37,904 nt of DNA, from assembly GCF_901873365.1 (NCBI RefSeq), contig NZ_CABFLM010000047.1, positions 1 through 37,904 of the forward strand. Direction: 5' to 3'. A program made the position numbers and the translations under genes. The notes below the pieces were generated by a model. The model did no database searches. It was not told the origin of the DNA and worked only from the letters and a program-made list of their open reading frames with translations. How positions within the stretch are numbered: the first letter of the stretch is position 1; each line of letters begins with the position of its first letter. Of this stretch, positions 32,584-37,904 are shown in pieces. Source of the DNA: an uncultured Aggregatibacter sp. GTDB lineage: Bacteria > Pseudomonadota > Gammaproteobacteria > Enterobacterales > Pasteurellaceae.

Positions 32584-35139
32584 TTATAAAGGTTTTAAAT
32601 CCTGATCCAATAAACGGGCAAGTAATAAAATGCCGTCTTTAAAACGATATTCGGCGTACTCTGCCTGCGCATAATATTGCCCTTTTCCTTCCGCAAAGAA
32701 ATATTCTTGGCTTGGCAATGCCGGCGACCAGCCTGTGTTATTAATCGGTAAATACAGGTTTGGTTCACAATCCGTGAAATCCGTTGGCTTACTTTTTTCC
32801 ACGCGACACAAGGTGGCAACGCCCTGCTCATTTTGATGAATTAAGGCATAAACTCGTTTAGGTTGTGGTTTGCTCGTTGTCTGCCAAGTGTCCTCTTCGC
32901 TGGTTTGCTCATCATTTAGCTGGTCAGGCTCATCATTAAGTTGCGCTGCAATATCCTGCAAAATGACATAATTCAACGACATATAATCCCCTTGCATTAA
33001 CGAACGTGGATCCACCGGCGCAATTTTTAGCACGATCGGTTTGCCGGTCGCCAACATATTCTCAAATTGCCATACCTTATAATTTAATGGTGATAACATC
33101 AGTAACGCGATAAGCAGTGCTATCAACGGTTTTCTTTTAGAAACACCGGAAAAATCGACCGCACTTTGTGTCGTCACTTTAGATTTCCGATGCAAGAAAA
33201 ATAGGACAAAGGAAAATAATGCACCAAAGCATAAGAGTAAAAACGACTTATAAAGCAATGGGATAAAGAGCATGTAATAATAAAGCGCTAAATTTGTAAT
33301 GAGCGCCAATAAGGCGATAAAAAATAAAGATCGGCTTGCTGAAACATAGGCAATTAACCACAGGGCAACAAAAAACAAAATAGACGGTTGAGCCACAAAA
33401 CCAATCGTAAAGAGCATGAAAACAATGGCAATAAACCACTTTTCCGCCAGCGCAGATTTAAAAAAGAAGCTGATAACCCAATAAACACAGAAAGGTGTAA
33501 GACAAACAAAAAACGGTACCCACCATGAAAATGTCAATGTCGCTCGTGAAAAAATGCCATAGGTAATGACGCTGAAAAAGTCCGAGAACGTATCAATGGA
33601 CGGTAACTCGTCGGCGACCTCGCTGAAATGATGAATCCAAGGAAAGAAGGTTTGGGACGCGGAATACATCCAAGAGCCAATACTAAAAAATAAAAGCCCC
33701 CAAGCAAGCGGTGTCACTGCCTCGCTCTGCTGGTGTTTTATCATCCACAAGAACTGCCCTACAAAAACACAAATACAGCACAACATAGAAAGATAAGGTA
33801 AAGGCAAGGCACCGGATGAAATCTCCTCCACGTAACTGAGGTGCCACATGCTTAAGATACTCACTACCGTTAAAGTTTGTAGCCAAACTTCTTTGCGAAC
33901 GAAATAAAAAGCACCGACCACACAAGAAAACAACAACGGCACAAAAGCCTGCGTTGTTTCGCTAGACTCACTCTCCAAATGATCAAACCATAAATAACCA
34001 CCAAGTAAGCCATATCCCATCAAAAAACAAATACCGACCACCAGCGACATTTCATTACTCGCTTGCGGATAAGCTCGATGTAATCCCAGTGCGGTAAGCA
34101 ACATTGCGATCGCCAAAGCAAGTACAGCGAACAACGGGTCAGATATATCAAGAATAAACGCCGCCCAAATAATGGCGGTGACCATACCGATGAGAATGGC
34201 AAAAATAAACAGAACGGACAATGCCCAAGGCATTTTCGTCTGTTGCGGATAACGGGCTTGATAAAGCTTGTACAGATATTTCATTGCCAAGATCGTCAGC
34301 ACAAAAATCAACAAACCTCTCGAAAAAACGGCATCCGCAGAATTGATATGAGAAAAGAGCAACATGCTAAAGGCAACAATTATCCCCAATGCACTTGCAA
34401 CTAAATTGGTGAAATCAAAACGATATTGCTTATAAAAATAAAATAATGCGGCAGAAGGCACACTCACGATCAAGAAATTTAGCACTGAAAACCAACCCAA
34501 AGCGCTATAAAACATCGCGTCATCGACCATAAAACGAATGCCGAAGAGATGTATGATCACAAAACCAAGCAAGATTTTGGGTAAGATTCGCCAACGTTCA
34601 TCATGCAATCGTCGTGTAAAAACCTCACTGAATACCAAGCCAACACCATTGAGAAATACGCCATAAACAGCAACATAGTCATAATTATCGATCTGAAGTA
34701 AATACACAGCTAAATTTGCTGTGACAATCAGCAATAAGGCGGAAGCAACATTAGGCAACAAAAGCAACCATGGAATTTGGCACACCGACCAAATAGCAAA
34801 CAATTCCCATGCATTCGCGCCCGTTTGATATGTTTGCCCAACGAGTGCCAAGGTAGCGCCAATCAGGACGGCTGTGCAAAAGAAGAACGCAACCGAAACG
34901 AGTTTTAATTTCTCCGCTGATAACTGACGACTTTCGCGCATAAAAAAATAGCCGCCTATAATCACAGAAAAAACGAACAACGTTTGCAACCCGTAAATCT
35001 TCGCTAAATCAGAAAGATAATCCCAGTTAGCGGCAATAAATGTGACGACGCCGCTACTAAGAAAACCAACCGTTAACAAGAGAAACAATAAATTAAGATA
35101 ACGTTCCCAAGATAAGTTGAATAACCCTGTTCGATTCAT
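32584..35139 (-). CDS. Fused DUF2157 / DUF4401 / GDYXXLXY polytopic membrane protein
   Basis: An 851-residue protein from ATG 35139 (AAGGAA upstream); a TTG at 35157 would add six residues. The N-terminal part (about 10-170) matches DUF2157, with the block VTFIAANWDYLSDLAKIYG. A long middle region of many hydrophobic segments looks like DUF4401. The C-terminal about 170 residues carry GDYMSLNYVI (717-726), the hallmark of GDYXXLXY proteins, as an extracytoplasmic domain. In many bacteria these are two or three adjacent genes; here they are one polypeptide. Function is unknown. A duplicated QLNDE lies after the GDY motif. An uptake core is at 33158. Confidence 0.85.
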   Translation of the reverse strand: MNRTGLFNLSWERYLNLLFLLLTVGFLSSGVVTFIAANWDYLSDLAKIYGLQTLFVFSVIIGGYFFMRESRQLSAEKLKLVSVAFFFCTAVLIGATLALVGQTYQTGANAWELFAIWSVCQIPWLLLLPNVASALLLIVTANLAVYLLQIDNYDYVAVYGVFLNGVGLVFSEVFTRRLHDERWRILPKILLGFVIIHLFGIRFMVDDAMFYSALGWFSVLNFLIVSVPSAALFYFYKQYRFDFTNLVASALGIIVAFSMLLFSHINSADAVFSRGLLIFVLTILAMKYLYKLYQARYPQQTKMPWALSVLFIFAILIGMVTAIIWAAFILDISDPLFAVLALAIAMLLTALGLHRAYPQASNEMSLVVGICFLMGYGLLGGYLWFDHLESESSETTQAFVPLLFSCVVGAFYFVRKEVWLQTLTVVSILSMWHLSYVEEISSGALPLPYLSMLCCICVFVGQFLWMIKHQQSEAVTPLAWGLLFFSIGSWMYSASQTFFPWIHHFSEVADELPSIDTFSDFFSVITYGIFSRATLTFSWWVPFFVCLTPFCVYWVISFFFKSALAEKWFIAIVFMLFTIGFVAQPSILFFVALWLIAYVSASRSLFFIALLALITNLALYYYMLFIPLLYKSFLLLCFGALFSFVLFFLHRKSKVTTQSAVDFSGVSKRKPLIALLIALLMLSPLNYKVWQFENMLATGKPIVLKIAPVDPRSLMQGDYMSLNYVILQDIAAQLNDEPDQLNDEQTSEEDTWQTTSKPQPKRVYALIHQNEQGVATLCRVEKSKPTDFTDCEPNLYLPINNTGWSPALPSQEYFFAEGKGQYYAQAEYAEYRFKDGILLLARLLDQDLKPL

Positions 35140-35345
35140 ATTTTCGTTTCCTTGCAATCAGCGGTGAAAAGTTAAGGAATTTTAGTCAATTTTTAGGAGA
35201 AAAAGCAAACGTGCGGTGAGATTTTGCGGGATTTTCCTTCTCACGTTCATTCTTTCCTCATATCAATAGAGCTTCCGGTTTCCGTCTCTTTTAACAAAAA
35301 CCACATACATTTTTATCCATAAAACGCCATTAGAAACAATTTAAT

Positions 35346-35364
35346 ATTAATAATTATCATTTGC
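35346..35364 (+). promoter_or_regulatory. Putative Fur box upstream of the TonB-dependent receptor
   Basis: ATTAATAATTATCATTTGC matches 13 of 19 positions of the Fur consensus GATAATGATAATCATTATC. It lies 72 bp before the receptor ATG. The rest of the 296-bp gap to the divergent membrane protein gene shows no other clear element. Confidence 0.55.
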
Positions 35365-35435
35365 ATAAATTGAGCAAATACGTTAAATTGCCACGCTGTA
35401 AATTTCACCTTTCATCAACCTTTATAGGAGCATTT

Positions 35436-37514
35436 ATGCGCAAACATTTTTCATTGCTTCCCCTTGCAATGTTAGTTACCACCGCGGTTTATGCAGACAA
35501 CTTAGACGTGATTAACGTGGTATCTGAAAATACCGGTGCCAAAAGTAAAACCAATGTGATTACGACTGAATCCATTAATCGCAGCACGGAAACCGAATTA
35601 AAAGGTTTATTGAAAGACGAACCGGCGATTAACTTCGGTGGCGGTCGCGGCACATCACAGTGGTTTACCATTCGTGGGATGGGGCAAGATCAAGTGGATG
35701 TGAAAGTAGATGATGCTTATACCGACGCCCAACTTTTCCACCACCAAGGCCGTTTCATGTTTGATCCGGCACTCTTCAAGAAAGTGAGCGTGCAAAAAGG
35801 GACTGGGTCAGCCAGTGCCGGCATTGGTGCAACCAGCGGTGCAATCGTTGCGGAAACCGTGAGCGCAAAAGATCTCCTGAAAGACGGTCAAGACATTGGT
35901 TTTAAAGTAAATGCAGGTGTGAGCTCAAACAAAGGTTGGAGCAAAGGTGCAACCGTTTATTCACGCGCCGGTATGATGGATGCGTTAATTTCCGGTAACT
36001 GGGTCAAAGAAAGCGAGTATAAAGCAGGCAACGGCTACAAAATCAAAAATAGTGCATTAGGTCAACGAGGCTTATTAGCAAAAGTTGGCGCAGATTTAAA
36101 TGAAGATCACCGAATTGAATTAAGTCATCGTCAAGAACGCCATTATGGCGTTCGTGCACTTCGTGAAGAATTTGACTTTTCACAGGATTGGCTAACGGCA
36201 AATGGGCGAAATGGCACTCCACCGGCACTCACAAAAGAACAGCGTGCAAACGGCTATACGTTAAACCAAGAAGGGAATATTTGGTATGTTTTAGATCGCA
36301 ATGGCAACAAAATTCCGAATACGGAAAATAACGCCCCTCGCTATCGCATCACCACGAACGATACCAGCAAAATTGAATGGACCGGCAAAAACATGGGCTT
36401 GATTAGCAATGCTAAGGCTAATGTATGGCGCAGTGTAATTAGCCGTGAAGAGCCAAGTGAACGTTCCAGAATCCGATTAATTGCCAATGGTGCCAACGTA
36501 AACTTGGACTCACCTATCGGTGAATCTCACTTAATCAAATACGGTGTCAATTACCGCGACCAAGAAGGTAAACCAAATTCTCTTACCGTACAAAACGGCG
36601 TCCAAATGAAGACTCAAAAGAAACGTGAGGTCGGTGTTTACACGGAAGGTATCTGGGGCTTAGGCGCGTTCACCTTAACCACCGGTTTGCGTTACGACCA
36701 CTTCAATTTCCGTGCCATGGACGGTTCAAAATCGAAGAAAGGCAGTGTGAATCCAAGCGTTGGTTTGATTTATGAAGTCACCAATGATCTTAGTTTAAAT
36801 ACCAGCTTAAACTATGCTACCCGTAGCCCGCGTTTCCACGAAATCATGCTTTCTTCAGGCGCTAGCCGGGGAGGCACGGCCGTGTATTCCATCGCCAACA
36901 ACATCAAACCGGAAAAATCGCGCAATGCGGAAGTGGGTTTCAACTATAAATTTGCCGATAGCCTTTCCTTAAACGGTAGCTATTTCTGGCAAACCGTTCA
37001 GGACACGCACGCCTTTACGCAAATCAGACAGGGTTATTATGAAATCCAAAATGCCGGAAAATTAAGAAATCACGGCTATGAATTAGGTGCAGCCTATAAA
37101 TATGAAGGCTTAACCTTGCGTACCGGCGTGGCTTACAGCAAGCCGGAATTGGACGGCAGAACCGTGGATAGCACCGTCACGGCGATTCCAATCGGTCGTA
37201 CTTGGACCACCGGCGCGTCTTACCGCTTCGAACAACCTGACGTGGAAATCGGTTGGAAAGGCCGTTTTGTACAACATACCAGCTACGATTCCACCACCAA
37301 CAACCGTGGCGGCGGTGCAACCACCACCAAACGTCCGGGCTATGGCGTAAACGATTTCTACGTGACTTGGAAACCGACTAAAAACGTAAACCTTAACTTA
37401 GCGTTAAACAATGCGTTCAACAAATACTATCGCAGCCACAGCCAACGCGCGGGCGTATCCACCTTGCCTGAGCCGGGTCGCGATGTTCGTTTAAGTGTAA
37501 ACTACACGTTCTAA
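35436..37514 (+). CDS. TonB-dependent outer-membrane receptor, probably heme or iron uptake
   Basis: A 692-residue protein starting MRKHFSLLPLAMLVTT at ATG 35436 behind ATAGGAG; a TTG further upstream overlaps the Fur-like site. A signal peptide (about 1-20, ending VYA) precedes a TonB box, LDVINVVSE. The plug domain (about 40-160) shows TELKGLLKDEPAINFGGG and TIRGMGQDQVDVKVDD. The barrel ends LSVNYTF with the terminal Phe used for outer-membrane insertion. TRSPRFHEIM and NNIKPEKS sit where heme receptors have FRAP and NPNL boxes, in altered form. There is no QPTN repeat tract, so no phase variation of the hemoglobin-receptor type. Ligand unassigned; iron regulation inferred from the Fur-like site. 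Confidence 0.85.
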   Translation: MRKHFSLLPLAMLVTTAVYADNLDVINVVSENTGAKSKTNVITTESINRSTETELKGLLKDEPAINFGGGRGTSQWFTIRGMGQDQVDVKVDDAYTDAQLFHHQGRFMFDPALFKKVSVQKGTGSASAGIGATSGAIVAETVSAKDLLKDGQDIGFKVNAGVSSNKGWSKGATVYSRAGMMDALISGNWVKESEYKAGNGYKIKNSALGQRGLLAKVGADLNEDHRIELSHRQERHYGVRALREEFDFSQDWLTANGRNGTPPALTKEQRANGYTLNQEGNIWYVLDRNGNKIPNTENNAPRYRITTNDTSKIEWTGKNMGLISNAKANVWRSVISREEPSERSRIRLIANGANVNLDSPIGESHLIKYGVNYRDQEGKPNSLTVQNGVQMKTQKKREVGVYTEGIWGLGAFTLTTGLRYDHFNFRAMDGSKSKKGSVNPSVGLIYEVTNDLSLNTSLNYATRSPRFHEIMLSSGASRGGTAVYSIANNIKPEKSRNAEVGFNYKFADSLSLNGSYFWQTVQDTHAFTQIRQGYYEIQNAGKLRNHGYELGAAYKYEGLTLRTGVAYSKPELDGRTVDSTVTAIPIGRTWTTGASYRFEQPDVEIGWKGRFVQHTSYDSTTNNRGGGATTTKRPGYGVNDFYVTWKPTKNVNLNLALNNAFNKYYRSHSQRAGVSTLPEPGRDVRLSVNYTF

Positions 37515-37561
37515 ACCTGAAAAGTGCGGTGAGATTTTACCGTGTTTTTCCATTCATAATG

Positions 37562-37595
37562 AAGGATTAAGTTCAGTTGGGCTTAATCCTTTCCA
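37562..37595 (+). terminator. Terminator of the TonB-dependent receptor gene
   Basis: AAGGATTAAG (37562-37571) pairs with CTTAATCCTT (37582-37591); the following TTCC is a poor T-run. An uptake core at 37522 lies between the stop and the stem. Confidence 0.65.
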
Positions 37596-37650
37596 TTATA
37601 GCCAACCAAGGTCTGGCTATAAAAACCATACTTGAAGCGTAATTCACGCT

Positions 37651-37904
37651 TTCGTACGTAGCGTGCTACGAATGATTTTCCTCACGAGTGTTTTTATTCG
37701 TGCAACAAGTTGCACGCTACGGAGAGTGTGATTCATATTGTAGCGTGCATCTTGATGCACGAACCGAATCATACATAGAACGTTATTTAACCCTTTCGGA
37801 CATTCATGATTTCGTGCGTAGCGTGCCACGAATAATTTTCCTCACGAGCGTTTTTATTCGTGCAACAAGTTGCACGCTACGGGGAGCGTGATTTCATATT
37901 GTAG
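37651..37904. repeat. Tandem 93-94-bp palindromic repeats at the right end
   Basis: Unit A (37651-37743) and unit B (37811-37904) are nearly identical, with a 160-bp period. Each holds GTAGCGTGC-type palindromes and the inverted repeat CGTGCAAC/GTTGCACG. A related half (CGTGCATC-TT-GATGCACG) lies between them at 37744-37761. The same core occurs at 23-47. The gene-free stretch 37,515-37,904 holds only this, an uptake core and the receptor terminator. Unit B runs to the window edge, so more copies may follow. Confidence 0.85.

Noticed and set aside
37651..37904. CRISPR array from the spaced near-identical repeats
   Set aside because: Only two units of about 93 bp with internal palindromes, and the same core occurs singly at the left end; no short regular spacers and no cas genes.
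1..37904. tRNA, rRNA or prophage genes
   Set aside because: I found no cloverleaf ending in CCA, no rRNA sequence and no integrase or phage structural genes on either strand.

Overview
The window is a chromosomal segment from a Pasteurellaceae bacterium of the Haemophilus/Aggregatibacter type. The strongest sign is about 28 exact copies of the Hin-type DNA uptake core AAGTGCGGT (or its complement), often as facing pairs in terminators. Fused glutathione synthetase (gshF), ammonia-dependent asnA with divergent asnC, and the yceD-rpmF-plsX-fabH-fabD-fabG-acpP order agree. I cannot fix the species; Aggregatibacter is my best guess.

Layout. 1-4,560: dispersed repeat, tex (-), divergent greB (+), mnmE (+). 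4,570-9,980: an accessory restriction-modification-like module. It has two adenine-methyltransferase-type genes, a helicase with an N-terminal GIY-YIG (T5orf172-like) domain, and a divergent XRE-type regulator. Between the divergent genes lies a cluster of GTNAC elements that looks like an operator. 9,990-12,480: udp, asnC, asnA. 12,480-15,890: anaerobic ribonucleotide reductase activase and reductase (nrdG, nrdD), separated by a 0.5-kb palindromic repeat island, with two NrdR boxes upstream of nrdD. 15,890-20,950: fatty-acid/phospholipid cluster with the ribosomal gene rpmF. 21,180-25,300: gshF and a phosphoethanolamine-transferase-like membrane enzyme. 25,500-28,450: clpP-clpX and a YafJ-type amidotransferase. 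28,440-32,180: tdk, a small membrane protein, a TatD-type hydrolase, ppiB and cysS. 32,180-37,904: a C-terminal remnant of cmoA, a large fused DUF2157/DUF4401/GDYXXLXY membrane protein, a TonB-dependent receptor behind a Fur-box-like site, and a tandem 93-bp palindromic repeat related to the repeat at the window's left end.

Most genes are housekeeping. The accessory interest is the 4.57-9.98 kb module: the two methyltransferase polypeptides have complementary motif content (one a canonical SAM motif but no NPPY, the other NPPY but an atypical motif I). The only nuclease-like domain is the GIY-YIG fold on the helicase, no specificity subunit is visible, and a palindromic element sits between the methyltransferase and helicase genes. 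All three effector genes carry an uptake core, consistent with exchange by natural transformation among relatives. Similar gene sets are, to my knowledge, annotated in other bacteria, so novelty lies in mechanism and regulation rather than presence.
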